IMG/VR virus record: IMGVR_UViG_3300023117_002343
Span: 1-64,000 of that record
Strand: one strand, 5' to 3'
Origin: a virus
DNA length: 64,000 nucleotides
The notes beneath the pieces are model-generated. The model searched no databases. It worked only from the letters and a program-made list of their open reading frames with translations, and was not told where the DNA came from. Positions 33,848-41,971 of the stretch are shown here, piece after piece. Positions within the stretch are counted from its first letter, which is position 1. Every line of letters begins with the position of its first letter. The position numbers were made by a program, and so were the translations under genes.

Positions 33848-34187
33848 CGCTCGCTTTTGTCGACTTTTTCTTGGTAGCTTTCTTCTTGCGAGTCGTCTTC
33901 TTGGCCGGCTTAGCTTCTTCTACTACAGCTGCCTTAGTAACAACTACCGGCTCTTTGACTTCGACTTGCATGCCGCCCGTATAACTAACGTTGTTTTCTG
34001 CTTTCGGTTTTTCAGCCTTTTTGACTGGTACTGGTTTGGCAAAAAGTTTTTCCAGCGAGCCGTCGACGGGCAGATCAACTTTTTTGCGCTCAAAGACAGC
34101 CTTGGCCTCTTCCAGAGTTTTTGCACCCTTGACGAAATCTTCGAGCTTCATCCTTCTTCTCTTCGATAAAAATTCCCATGTTGCCAT
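33837..34187 (-). CDS. Hypothetical protein with basic Lys-rich tail
   Basis: 116 residues. The N-terminal third is helical (MKLEDFVKGAKTLEEAKAVF); the C-terminus is a 25-residue lysine/threonine-rich tail (KKTTRKKKATKKKSTKAS), likely to bind nucleic acid. Lies directly after the sigma-factor gene pair. Could be a nucleoid-type or transcription accessory protein. Confidence 0.5.
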   Translation of the reverse strand: MATWEFLSKRRRMKLEDFVKGAKTLEEAKAVFERKKVDLPVDGSLEKLFAKPVPVKKAEKPKAENNVSYTGGMQVEVKEPVVVTKAAVVEEAKPAKKTTRKKKATKKKSTKASDEG

Positions 34188-34188
34188 T

Positions 34189-34470
34189 TTATTCGACCTC
34201 CGTAATCAGAGCTGCTACGCTCATCTGAAATGTGGGATTCTTGGCAATTTTCATGATGTTGTCTTCGTTGGTCTCAATGCCGCGCTCTTCGCAGATGGGC
34301 TTGGCAATCTTGCACATTGCTGACAGCAACACGTTGCGAACATTGGAGGGACCGATCTTGATCCCATTTTTCTTGCACTCCACCGAAATTTGCCTGTAAT
34401 TTTTGGCACCGGGCATTTTTGAAACTGAACAGTACCCGTTGTCAAACGTTTTGCCTTTTGGCATTGCCAT
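34189..34470 (-). CDS. Hypothetical protein coupled to the sigma factor
   Basis: 93 residues. ATG at 34470 sits in the sigma-factor stop codon (TAATG) with AAGGAG seven bases upstream, so the two are translationally coupled. The sequence (KNYRQISVECKKNGIKIGPS, NVRNVLLSAMCKIAKPICEE) is mixed alpha-beta without a known domain. Given the coupling to a sigma factor that lacks region 4.2, a co-activator role like that of T4 gp33 is a possibility only. Confidence 0.55.
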   Translation of the reverse strand: MAMPKGKTFDNGYCSVSKMPGAKNYRQISVECKKNGIKIGPSNVRNVLLSAMCKIAKPICEERGIETNEDNIMKIAKNPTFQMSVAALITEVE

Positions 34471-35183
34471 TAAATATCTCCTTGCTCTTCTTCGAGGCCA
34501 AATCGCATTTTGATGATAATTTTTTCGCGCTCCGTCAGAGTCTGCAGCGCCTCTTGAATCTTGGCCTGCAGTCGATCACCGTCGATTTTTTCCTCTGCCG
34601 AAATATCTTCTGATGGGATCATTTCAGACAAGGGTGCCAGACCAGCATCATCTGAATTAGTATAGCGCGGCTGATCAAGCGAAACGGAAGAGGCAGCAGA
34701 CTGTCGCAGCGATGCCAGCGTCTTCGTCGTCGTATTGAACATGTTAGCCACTTCTTTGTCTGTCGGACGCCGACCGAACTGCTTCTGATAGTCTTTTTCG
34801 AACTGTGAAATTTTATACAGCTTGAAAAAAGTGTTAGAAGGCAGATCGATCGGGCCGCAGTTAGCAGCCAGATACTGACGCACTGACTGCTGAATCCACC
34901 AGTAAGCATAGGTGGAAAACTTGAATCCCTTGGTCCAGTCAAAGCGATCAACTGCATGCGTCAGACCAATGATAGACTCTTGGAAAAGGTCTTCTAGGTC
35001 AACGCCTTTGTTGATGTACTTTTTGGCCACACTCATTGCCAGGCGCAGATTGGCTTTGATCATCTTGTCTCGCGCCCGTTTGTCTCCTTTTTCAATTCGC
35101 TTTGAAAGCTCTTGTTCTTCTTCTTTCGTAAGCAGCTTTGTTTTGCCAATAGAATCAATCAACGAAAATGAAGTTGATTTCAT
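34470..35183 (-). CDS. Sigma-70 family factor lacking region 4.2
   Basis: 237 residues. Directs RNA polymerase to phage promoters. Visible regions: 1.2 (about 14-35), 2.1 (KANLRLAMSVAKKY, 43-56), 2.2 (VDLEDLFQESIIGLTHAVDR), 2.3-2.4 (FKFSTYAYWWIQQSVRQYLA, 87-106), 3 (to about 170) and 4.1 (LTEREKIIIKMRFGL, 216-230). It stops seven residues later, so the region 4.2 helix-turn-helix for the -35 element is missing; no frameshifted continuation is visible. Core-binding and -10 melting parts are intact, as in T4 gp55, which also lacks -35 recognition. GAGGAG lies nine bases upstream of the ATG. Confidence 0.9.
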   Translation of the reverse strand: MKSTSFSLIDSIGKTKLLTKEEEQELSKRIEKGDKRARDKMIKANLRLAMSVAKKYINKGVDLEDLFQESIIGLTHAVDRFDWTKGFKFSTYAYWWIQQSVRQYLAANCGPIDLPSNTFFKLYKISQFEKDYQKQFGRRPTDKEVANMFNTTTKTLASLRQSAASSVSLDQPRYTNSDDAGLAPLSEMIPSEDISAEEKIDGDRLQAKIQEALQTLTEREKIIIKMRFGLEEEQGDI

Positions 35184-35209
35184 ATTTTTGATCTCCTCGA
35201 GATCTTAAG

Positions 35210-35401
35210 TTAAACCTTATGTCCGCGATTTTGTGCTTCGGCCTGCAGGTAACACACCTCGACTTCAGCTTCCTGCGTAGACTCGCCAGCTTTGCGCTTC
35301 TTGGAAATAATGCGCTTGAGCCTTTTGATAGAGCCAAAGAGCTCGTCATCTGACATGGACAAGACGTCCTCATATTGGAATTTGGGAACTGTGTATGCCA
35401 T
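35210..35401 (-). CDS. Hypothetical small charged protein
   Basis: 63 residues. FQYEDVLSMSDDELFGSIKR forms an amphipathic helix, followed by a basic stretch and a second helix. Its start is downstream of a GTGTAA-type promoter at 35469-35498 (inside groEL), so it may lead a transcript that also carries the sigma factor. No family recognised. Confidence 0.5.
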   Translation of the reverse strand: MAYTVPKFQYEDVLSMSDDELFGSIKRLKRIISKKRKAGESTQEAEVEVCYLQAEAQNRGHKV

Positions 35402-35412
35402 CTTAAATCTCC

Positions 35413-37023
35413 TTAAATACTGTTAAAGTAGGCAATTTCGTTGTTCTCACTCGAGAATTCCTCTGTTATTATACACCCAATTGACAATAAATTACACGCA
35501 ACTGACAAACTATGTTCCACTGCAGACACAACGACTGCATGTGGATCAAGTATGCCAAGTTCAAACATGTTTCCATATCTATTATTTTTACCGTCATAGC
35601 CGAAATTTACAGCCACACGATTAATTTTTTGTACTACCAAATCGGCAGAGACTCCGCAGTTTTCAGCAATCTGCCTCAGAGGCGACTCCAAAGCGTCTAG
35701 AAATGCAAGAGCCCCAATACCGTAAGAGTTTTTAGGCTTGAACTGTTTTGCTGCGCGCTTTTTGGCTCGAGCCAGAGCTACACCGCCGCCCGGCTGTACC
35801 CCTTCTCTCAGAGCTGCTCGGGCCGCATGCAAAGCATCGTCGACTCGATCGCGCCTCTCAAACATTTCTGCCTCGGTTGCCCCACCGACTTGAATGACAG
35901 CAATGCCGTCACTGAGCCTCTTGAGTCGCCTCTCTGCGATCTTTTTATCGTCTGAGCCTATTGCAGGATCGTCCAGAACTTCTCGCGCGGATTTTGCGCG
36001 GCTCTGCACGTCGTCATTTTGCTGCGTGCCAAAAAGTAGCGTGGTGCGATTGGTGACAGTCGCTTTTTTGACGCTGCCTAGTATTTCATCTAGCTCTTCA
36101 GCTTTCAGTGCCTGTTTTGCGTCGGTGACCACTGTGGCACCAACCAAAGCCGCCAGGTCTTGCAGAGCTGTGACTCGAGCTCCAGCAAATTCCGGCGACT
36201 TGATGACGCAGACTTTTAAGCCGGCTTTTACGCGATTCAGAACCAGTGCCTGAAGCGCTTCTCCACTCACACCGTTGCAAACTATCAGCAGACTGCCGCC
36301 CGATGCCGCAATGCGCTCCAGGGCAGGCACCAGAGGCGCCAGAACAGTCAGCTCATCGTTTACCACTAGCACATCAGGAGAATCGAGCTCAGCGACCTGT
36401 TTTGCGGTATCTGTTACAAAATAAGGCGACTCATATCCTCTGTCGATATAAGTGCCGTCAACAATGGTTAATGTGGTATCATAACCTTTTGCATCCTGTA
36501 CTGAAACAGCACCATCAACACCGACTCGATTAATTGCTCTGCTGATAATCTCACCTAGGTCGCGATCTCCGTTGGCTGAAATGGTTGCAACATTGATAAG
36601 CTCGTCCTCGCCAATTGTGACGCGCGTTGACTCAAGTTCTTTAGTCACTTCTTCCGCCGCGGCTCTCATGCCGTCCAGCACGTCGACAACGCTGTGTCCA
36701 GCCGCTAACAATTTATCGCCGTTATGAATGATTTCGCTGGCCAGCACAGTCGACGTGGTTGTGCCATCTCCTGCCACAGCAGCGCTGCGTTGCGCTGCCT
36801 CACGTACCAGGCTGGCACCAACATTTTCGTAAGCATCTTCTAGAAAAACAGAACTGGCTACAGTCACGCCGTCTTTGGTCAAGTGCGGTACTTCTCCGTT
36901 GCGACAGATTGCCACGGTTTTGCCCATAGGACCCAGAGTGACTTTGACAGCCGCAGCCAGCTTTTCAACACCGGTAATCAGCTTGGCTCGAGCTTCTTCG
37001 TCAAATAACAGAGAAGAGCTCAT
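35413..37023 (-). CDS. groEL: GroEL-family chaperonin
   Basis: 536 residues, close to the 548 of E. coli GroEL. ATP-driven folding chamber for proteins. Nucleotide-site motifs intact: TLGPMGKTV at 29-37, KDGVTVA at 50-56, GDGTTTSTVLA at 85-95, and the second-half RVDDALHAARAALREG with PGGGVALARA. ISANGDRDLG replaces the bacterial ISANSD. No GGM tail at the end; the last residues are IAYFNSI. Many substitutions in the apical domain region. No groES gene is in the window, so it may use the host co-chaperonin or another phage gene. The start overlaps the upstream gene by four bases. Confidence 0.93.
   Translation of the reverse strand: MSSSLLFDEEARAKLITGVEKLAAAVKVTLGPMGKTVAICRNGEVPHLTKDGVTVASSVFLEDAYENVGASLVREAAQRSAAVAGDGTTTSTVLASEIIHNGDKLLAAGHSVVDVLDGMRAAAEEVTKELESTRVTIGEDELINVATISANGDRDLGEIISRAINRVGVDGAVSVQDAKGYDTTLTIVDGTYIDRGYESPYFVTDTAKQVAELDSPDVLVVNDELTVLAPLVPALERIAASGGSLLIVCNGVSGEALQALVLNRVKAGLKVCVIKSPEFAGARVTALQDLAALVGATVVTDAKQALKAEELDEILGSVKKATVTNRTTLLFGTQQNDDVQSRAKSAREVLDDPAIGSDDKKIAERRLKRLSDGIAVIQVGGATEAEMFERRDRVDDALHAARAALREGVQPGGGVALARAKKRAAKQFKPKNSYGIGALAFLDALESPLRQIAENCGVSADLVVQKINRVAVNFGYDGKNNRYGNMFELGILDPHAVVVSAVEHSLSVACNLLSIGCIITEEFSSENNEIAYFNSI
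35469..35498 (-). promoter_or_regulatory. GTGTAA-type promoter within the end of groEL
   Basis: The minus strand reads GTGTAA (35498-35493), 18 bases, TATAAT (35474-35469), inside the last codons of groEL. Transcription would start near 35462 and reach the small gene at 35401 and the sigma-factor gene beyond. The match lies in coding sequence, so chance is harder to exclude. Confidence 0.5.
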
Positions 37024-37220
37024 CCCTTGAGGACTCGCTTATTTCCCTCTGCCAAAACGGTAGCCTTGTATCCCAAGACTCTTTTTTCTCCTGACTTCAC
37101 ATTTTCTGCTACTACCAAATCGCCAGCAACATAAGCATATTCTTCGCTGGTGATCGTCTGTGCATTGCGCAGCGATTGAAGCTGCTGGGCGCTTAAAAGC
37201 ACTTTTGTGTCAAACTGCAT
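37020..37220 (-). CDS. Hypothetical small protein upstream of groEL
   Basis: 66 residues from the ATG at 37220, GGAGG directly upstream. Beta-rich: EYAYVAGDLVVAENVKSGEK and RVLGYKATVLAEGNKRVLKG. It overlaps the groEL start by four bases, so they are cotranslated. I considered GroES and rejected it: too short, and no mobile-loop pattern. Function unknown. Confidence 0.55.
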   Translation of the reverse strand: MQFDTKVLLSAQQLQSLRNAQTITSEEYAYVAGDLVVAENVKSGEKRVLGYKATVLAEGNKRVLKG

Positions 37221-38019
37221 ATTTTCCTCCTGCGGCCGTAAATTGATCAATCCATTTTGGCCACGCTTTTCCAATAATAGACTTACAGTTGCGTTTTGTG
37301 AATTCTTCTTTTAAAGAATCTGCCGCAAAATCGCTCTGTATACAAATTAGGTCTGATTCTTCCACGTCTTTCAGCGTAATAACCTGTCTGGCCACTTCAA
37401 ACTGCTGCCTTCGTTCGGGCTTGGCATCTAAAAATTCGTTGAGTGCTTCAGGTGATGCCGAAAGAACGTCGGCGCGCTTGGCTCCCACACCTGCTACCCC
37501 TGGCACATTATCAGCAGAGTCCCCTTTGAGAGACTTCCATGTGATATAGTCTGTGTGCCATGGTTCCAAGAATTTTTTCTTTTTTGGATGCCAGAGCCCA
37601 ACTCTGTCAGAAATAAGCTGAATAAAGTCGCTGTCGGTAGAAACAATAACGACTTGATCCTCTGCATGCACTTTTGTCGCCAGATAACCAATGACATCAT
37701 CACACTCGTATCTGGGATGTTTAATATAGACGAAACCGCTCAATTGCTTGATCGTCTCGAATATCTCGTCTTTTTCCCGATAAAAGTCTTCAGGCGGCTT
37801 ATTGGTGCGATTGGCCTTGTAGGAATCAAGCAATACAATGGATTGCACCGGTTTGCCTTCATCGACAATATAAACTAGGCCTGACTGGTGATTCTTGAGC
37901 TCTCCCATTAACATGCGAAAGAAATTGAAATAAATCTTGTGAGGCCCAGATCCAAAGCCGAACCTGGCTCGATGCATAAGATTATGAGAATCAATTAGCA
38001 GGACTTTTTTGCTTGTCAT
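37210..38019 (-). CDS. 5'-3' exonuclease / flap endonuclease
   Basis: 269 residues. Removes RNA primers and 5' flaps during lagging-strand synthesis, as T4 RNase H and the PolA N-terminal domain do. Metal-site motifs in order: VLLIDSHNLMHRARF near the start, the SYKANRTNKP arch region, YECDDVIGYLA, VIVSTDSDFIQLI, and the helix-3-turn-helix SADNVPGVAGVGAKRA at about 165-185. Length fits the stand-alone family. The gene overlaps the upstream gene by four bases and its end overlaps the small gene before groEL. Confidence 0.92.
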   Translation of the reverse strand: MTSKKVLLIDSHNLMHRARFGFGSGPHKIYFNFFRMLMGELKNHQSGLVYIVDEGKPVQSIVLLDSYKANRTNKPPEDFYREKDEIFETIKQLSGFVYIKHPRYECDDVIGYLATKVHAEDQVVIVSTDSDFIQLISDRVGLWHPKKKKFLEPWHTDYITWKSLKGDSADNVPGVAGVGAKRADVLSASPEALNEFLDAKPERRQQFEVARQVITLKDVEESDLICIQSDFAADSLKEEFTKRNCKSIIGKAWPKWIDQFTAAGGKYAV

Positions 38020-38438
38020 GATTGCAACTCGGGCGGCAAGTGTACGCGGGCTCTGGTACCATCATCCAAAATTATGGTGTCAGTTGTTGATGAAAAAGAA
38101 CCCGACAATATAGAATTTGTCGGCTGCGGAAATTCCTGAACATCAAATCGCTCTTGAGCTTTTGCTGCAGCTTTTTCCACCAGGCGATCTACCATTTCAG
38201 TGGCCAGTTGCAACAAGTGACTTCGGGCATCATCGATCCTTTCAAAGACGCCAGCCAGCATATTTTTTTGCTGCCATGACTCCAAAGAAAAAGTCTCGCC
38301 TTCAGCATTTTCACAAACGTGTTGGATTGTCACGCCGTCGATGGTCTCGTCGGTCTGCTTTCGTACCACCTTGCAGGGCTCGACCGTCTTCGACTTGCCC
38401 ACAATAACATAAAGCACCTGTCCAATTCTATACATCAA
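38016..38438 (-). CDS. Hypothetical protein
   Basis: 140 residues. Beta-rich N-terminus (YRIGQVLYVIVGKSKTVEP, CKVVRKQTDETIDGVTIQHV) like a small barrel, then a helical middle and an Asp-rich C-terminal strand pair (TTDTIILDDGTRARVHLPPE). Overlaps the exonuclease gene by four bases at the 3' end and the next gene at the 5' end. No family recognised. Confidence 0.55.
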   Translation of the reverse strand: MMYRIGQVLYVIVGKSKTVEPCKVVRKQTDETIDGVTIQHVCENAEGETFSLESWQQKNMLAGVFERIDDARSHLLQLATEMVDRLVEKAAAKAQERFDVQEFPQPTNSILSGSFSSTTDTIILDDGTRARVHLPPELQS

Positions 38439-39094
38439 TTCACCGCTCCATATTCAAAGGTGTATTTGGTTGGAGTTGTTTGCCAGTATTTGATTGATTT
38501 TTCAATCTTAGCTTTTTTCTTCTGAGCATTTGACGAACATGCTGCGAGTCTTTTGTGCAGCTTGTCGAGTTCCATTTCGTTCTTGCTCAGCATTTTACCC
38601 CAGAGCACATTGCATTTTGCCGCGGCTTTATGTTTGATCATACGTGACTTGCCACGAGAACCTGATGCCGGTGGGGCAAAATCTTCCTTTGTAAGATCAG
38701 TATAGTGCAACACCACAAATTTTTCAAATTGTTCATCGGCTACAATATACAGATAATCTAAGCTGCCTTTATTGCAAAGGGTAGCCCAGTCAGTCTGAAA
38801 GGAAATTGCGCCAGACTGATGTGGACTGGTGATCTTGCATTCTAGCTCTTTTTGTAGCTGTTTAATTACAATGTCTGGCTCGCCTGTTTTGCCTGAATTA
38901 TCAACACCTTTAAAGTCTTGACTTAGCGCTCGAGCAAAAAATTCTTCTTGAGCAGAAGACATCAAGATGTTGCGTCGCCCCCTGTTCTCTTCCAGCTGTA
39001 AGCCAAAATTTTCGTGAAGATCACGCAGCTGATCGTAAAACTGCAGCATGCCCTTAAGAGCTTTTGACACGTGATCTTTTGTAATATAACTCAT
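38435..39094 (-). CDS. Putative PD-(D/E)XK endonuclease
   Basis: 219 residues. GEPDIVIKQLQKELECKITS gives D74, then E85-x-K87, the PD-(D/E)XK core in correct order and spacing. The following AISFQTDWATLCNKG and SLDYLYIVADE are typical strand-helix continuations of restriction-type nucleases. The N-terminal helix has a conserved-looking SSAQEEFFARAL. Stand-alone nuclease without a methyltransferase neighbour, so degradation of host DNA or branch cleavage is more likely than restriction. Own GTGTAA-type promoter at 39126-39154. Confidence 0.65.
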   Translation of the reverse strand: MSYITKDHVSKALKGMLQFYDQLRDLHENFGLQLEENRGRRNILMSSAQEEFFARALSQDFKGVDNSGKTGEPDIVIKQLQKELECKITSPHQSGAISFQTDWATLCNKGSLDYLYIVADEQFEKFVVLHYTDLTKEDFAPPASGSRGKSRMIKHKAAAKCNVLWGKMLSKNEMELDKLHKRLAACSSNAQKKKAKIEKSIKYWQTTPTKYTFEYGAVN

Positions 39095-39125
39095 AATAAC
39101 CTCTTAATAAAGGTAGTACAAATGA

Positions 39126-39154
39126 ATTATAACAACGAATTGGGAGCTTTACAC
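39126..39154 (-). promoter_or_regulatory. GTGTAA-type promoter of the putative nuclease gene
   Basis: The minus strand reads GTGTAA (39154-39149), exactly 17 bases, TATAAT (39131-39126). The TAA of GTGTAA doubles as the stop codon of the upstream gene at 39149. Transcription would start near 39119, about 25 bases before the ATG at 39094. Confidence 0.65.
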
Positions 39155-39499
39155 TTTTGTGACTGAATCTCTCACTCTTTGAGTGATTTTTTTGCCGGCT
39201 TCAACAGCTTTTGCCATTGGCTCGAGGCCCAATGCAGCACGGACTTGATCGTAGACAGGTCCGTCCAGTTTTTCTTTAAGGACTGCCATGTCGGCATACT
39301 GATGCAGATTCATTTCTATCACTGGCAGCTCTTCACCGTCTTGTCCCGGTTCAAATTCGCCCGTTTCACGCGACTCAAAAATGAATAGCATGCGTGGCAT
39401 CTCTTCATCTTCCGGAACTGTAATAAACGGAATATGACTTGACAGACCGTCGCCGTCAGCATCTTCATAAAAAATTTCAGGAACCCAACGTTGCTTCAT
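39149..39499 (-). CDS. Hypothetical conserved phage protein
   Basis: 116 residues. Starts MKQRWVPEIFYEDADGDGLS, then SHIPFITVPEDEEMPRMLFI and PVIEMNLHQYADMAVLKEKL. I recognise this opening (KQRWVPEI-Y) from other phage genomes as a conserved small protein without assigned function. The DADGDGLSS stretch has a calcium-loop look. Ends just before the nuclease promoter. Confidence 0.6.
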   Translation of the reverse strand: MKQRWVPEIFYEDADGDGLSSHIPFITVPEDEEMPRMLFIFESRETGEFEPGQDGEELPVIEMNLHQYADMAVLKEKLDGPVYDQVRAALGLEPMAKAVEAGKKITQRVRDSVTKV

Positions 39500-39514
39500 G
39501 ATTTTCCTTTGCTA

Positions 39515-40837
39515 TCATTGCTTGCGAAGTTTCTTGAAATCATCATAAACGCCTGCATACTCTTCGTAAACTTCAATAAATTCGTCTGCTAATTCCCCAA
39601 GTCTTTGCTTGCCAGTAGGGCTTATAATATCTTGAACAACTGGATCGTTTTTAGATTTGGGTAAAGCTTTAACTGCATCTTGAACTATGGGATTAGCCTT
39701 TTCTAGACTTTCATTAAATTTTTCTTTGATTTGTTTTGTTGCCATTTCAAAAGCACTTTTAGCTGCCATAAAAGCTAATTCTTTGTCACTTATTGCATTT
39801 TGTTTATTGTTTTGGCGCGCTTTTTTGAATTCAGGGTCGTTTATAAGATCTTTGACTTTTTGTTCAGCTTGGTCTAAAAGATCGGTCATTTCTTTAATTT
39901 TTTCTGGCGGTATTTCTTTCTGTTGCGCCATTTTTTTAATGGCCGCTTGAAATTCACTAAAGCTTTTTGCATCGACTATTTGCTTAGTTGCAATACTTAA
40001 TTTCATAGGTTCTATAGTGTTTTTCATTAAATTTATGTCAGCGCTGATCAATTCTTTCGCCGCTGGAATCAATTGATCTTGCATAATGCCATAATATTCT
40101 AAAACTTCTTCGATCCATTTTTCAGCACTCATATTTGAAAATTTTGCTTGTTCAAGCAAAGCAACTTTACGTTGTTTATTTTCATTTTTTTCGTTGTCTT
40201 TTGAACCTAAAAATAATTTTGCTAATTTAGCATTGATTGTATTAAGTTGGGATAACTGATCATTAAGAGAACCTAGGCCCAAATTTTGCGCGTCGCGAAA
40301 CCTTCTTTCATCTTCTTCTTTATCACCAGTTCCCATAAAGCCACCAAAATCAGATGATTTACGCATAATTGATGCCCAGGGCTCGCCAAAAATAATTTCT
40401 GCTGCATTTTTGCCGGCTCTCAATGAAGCTTCAATTCCCTTAGTTGCCAAATAATTGCCGGGTGCTATAGCCAAACCAATCAGAGGGTCAAAAGAGCTTA
40501 TGGCATCAAGATTTTTTTGCACTAAAGGACGCCATTCGTTGTAAATGACATCATGTTTTTTCTTATAAGAATCATAAGCCTTTTGCATTTTCTCAATGCT
40601 TTTAGCATCAGATTTTCCAGAATACAAAAATTTTGCCACATTAAATTGTAGCTGATTCGACATGTCCATGAATGCTAGTTTAAAATTTTTTAATATGTCT
40701 TTAAAAGCATCTCCAACACTGGCAAAAAAATCTTCTCCGTCATATTCATTAAGCGCTTTGTTTTCTCTCAGGATTCTTTCGTATCTGGTCTTTGCCTCTA
40801 AATAACGAATTTTTTCTGCGACTTTTTTGGATACCAT
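39515..40837 (-). CDS. Long helical protein, putative packaged or structural
   Basis: 440 residues, ATG at 40837 with GAGG five bases upstream. Nearly all alpha-helical with charged repeats (KEIPPEKIKEMTDLLDQAEQ, KAFEMATKQIKEKFNESLEK). A short hydrophobic stretch SFDPLIGLAIAPGNYLATKG lies near 115-135. RILRENKALNEYD near the N-terminus resembles prohead-protease boxes. Composition is AT-rich, like 28152-31388 and 46625-48169. No domain recognised. Confidence 0.55.
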   Translation of the reverse strand: MVSKKVAEKIRYLEAKTRYERILRENKALNEYDGEDFFASVGDAFKDILKNFKLAFMDMSNQLQFNVAKFLYSGKSDAKSIEKMQKAYDSYKKKHDVIYNEWRPLVQKNLDAISSFDPLIGLAIAPGNYLATKGIEASLRAGKNAAEIIFGEPWASIMRKSSDFGGFMGTGDKEEDERRFRDAQNLGLGSLNDQLSQLNTINAKLAKLFLGSKDNEKNENKQRKVALLEQAKFSNMSAEKWIEEVLEYYGIMQDQLIPAAKELISADINLMKNTIEPMKLSIATKQIVDAKSFSEFQAAIKKMAQQKEIPPEKIKEMTDLLDQAEQKVKDLINDPEFKKARQNNKQNAISDKELAFMAAKSAFEMATKQIKEKFNESLEKANPIVQDAVKALPKSKNDPVVQDIISPTGKQRLGELADEFIEVYEEYAGVYDDFKKLRKQ

Positions 40838-40844
40838 GTCAACC

Positions 40845-41183
40845 TCACAAGATGCCGGACATCTGCATAGCTCTTATGGAAGACCGACCGGTTCTGCGCG
40901 TGATTCTCTGTCGCGTTTCGGTCAGTGCTTCCTTCTTTCTCAGTTCTTTTTCTACAGCGCGAATTTTGCGGCGCAGGACTCTCAGAACGCCGTTATAATA
41001 TATTCTCTCGTCTGATCTCGTACTGGATAGGTCTCGAGTACGCTTGGCGTCTTCCATTCTCGCATGTAAGTCGTCCAGACATGCCTGGCTGTGACAGTCC
41101 ACCAATCGGCCTCGCATGGTCAAGTGCTTGCCGTCGTTTTTGGCCTCTGACAGCAAAATGTCTAGGTGATGCACATCTTGCAT
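40845..41183 (-). CDS. Hypothetical basic coiled-coil protein
   Basis: 112 residues. CLDDLHARMEDAKRTRDLSS and RRKIRAVEKELRKKEALTET form charged helices; the C-terminal RQRITRRTGRSSIRAM is strongly basic. One base overlap with the upstream gene. No family recognised. Confidence 0.5.
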   Translation of the reverse strand: MQDVHHLDILLSEAKNDGKHLTMRGRLVDCHSQACLDDLHARMEDAKRTRDLSSTRSDERIYYNGVLRVLRRKIRAVEKELRKKEALTETRQRITRRTGRSSIRAMQMSGIL

Positions 41184-41794
41184 TATGCACCTACGACAAT
41201 AACACCAGACGGCTTGGAGCTGTTGATTTTTGGCTCTTTTTTCTTTTTTGCGGCCGGCTTAGCTTCTTTTTCGGCCTGAGCTGGATCTAGAGCTGCAGAA
41301 CCGGACTTGACTCCGGCCATCACTTGAGCCAGACTGTTAAGATAGACCAGCACCTGTTGCCGTTCTTCTCTGCCAAGCTTATCGAGATAATCCTTGAGGT
41401 TCTTTCTGACTTCCGGATCCTTGACTGACTTTCCGCCGCGCAAAAGATTGATGTTGTTGGCTATGGCTTTAAAGTCAGGATTCTTGAGTTGCTTGGCCGT
41501 CGGATCCTTCATTTTTTTCGAAGTGGGAGTACCTGGCATCTCTTTGCTTTCTTCTTCGCCTGACTCTTTAGATGTCGTCTTTTTGGGTTTGGGAGCATCG
41601 CCTTTAAGTTTGGCTTCCTCTTCCTGATCCTCTTCGTCAGCTTCTTCAACTTCATCGGTTGACTTATTGTCTCCTGCGCGCAAATCGAGCTTGTCGACCA
41701 CGGCTGCCTGCTTTTTCTGCCTGGCTCTCTCGTCGCCCATTGTCTCATTGATTGCTGCTTCAATGATGCTGTCTAGCTGATCAAAAAGGTTCAT
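41183..41794 (-). CDS. Hypothetical acidic/basic low-complexity protein
   Basis: 203 residues from the ATG at 41794, which forms an ATGA overlap with the stop of the upstream gene; the longer open frame is therefore not used. An acidic run (VEEADEEDQEEEAKLKG) leads to a helical core (PDFKAIANNINLLRGGKSVK, LKDYLDKLGREERQQVLVYL) and a Lys/Ala-rich tail. Mixed acidic and basic tracts occur in prohead scaffold and core proteins; this is only a likeness. Confidence 0.5.
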   Translation of the reverse strand: MNLFDQLDSIIEAAINETMGDERARQKKQAAVVDKLDLRAGDNKSTDEVEEADEEDQEEEAKLKGDAPKPKKTTSKESGEEESKEMPGTPTSKKMKDPTAKQLKNPDFKAIANNINLLRGGKSVKDPEVRKNLKDYLDKLGREERQQVLVYLNSLAQVMAGVKSGSAALDPAQAEKEAKPAAKKKKEPKINSSKPSGVIVVGA

Positions 41795-41967
41795 TTTCCG
41801 TACCTGACCCTCTGCCTGGCATGTTCGCGATATTTTCGGTCCAGCTCCTGACGCTTTTGCCACATCTCATTGGCTTGATGTAGTTTCTGTAGCTGTTCTA
41901 GACGCAATCGGTCGCGATCTGCCAGATCGTCCATGAATTTATCAAAGTAGTTTTTTTGCTCTTCCAT
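41791..41967 (-). CDS. Hypothetical small coiled-coil protein
   Basis: 58 residues from the ATG at 41967, five bases after the upstream stop. EEQKNYFDKFMDDLADRDRL then RLEQLQKLHQANEMWQKRQE make one continuous charged helix. An ATATTTAG motif overlaps the stop codon of the upstream gene just before the start. No function assigned. Confidence 0.5.
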   Translation of the reverse strand: MEEQKNYFDKFMDDLADRDRLRLEQLQKLHQANEMWQKRQELDRKYREHARQRVRYGK

Positions 41968-41971
41968 GCAA

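Noticed and set aside
34189-34470. Frameshifted region 4.2 of the sigma factor
   Set aside because: The frame after the sigma stop codes for a protein with its own AAGGAG and start and no helix-turn-helix resembling region 4.2.
37020-37220. Possible GroES gene next to groEL
   Set aside because: The 66-residue product is too short and has no mobile-loop or GroES strand pattern; only its position suggested it.
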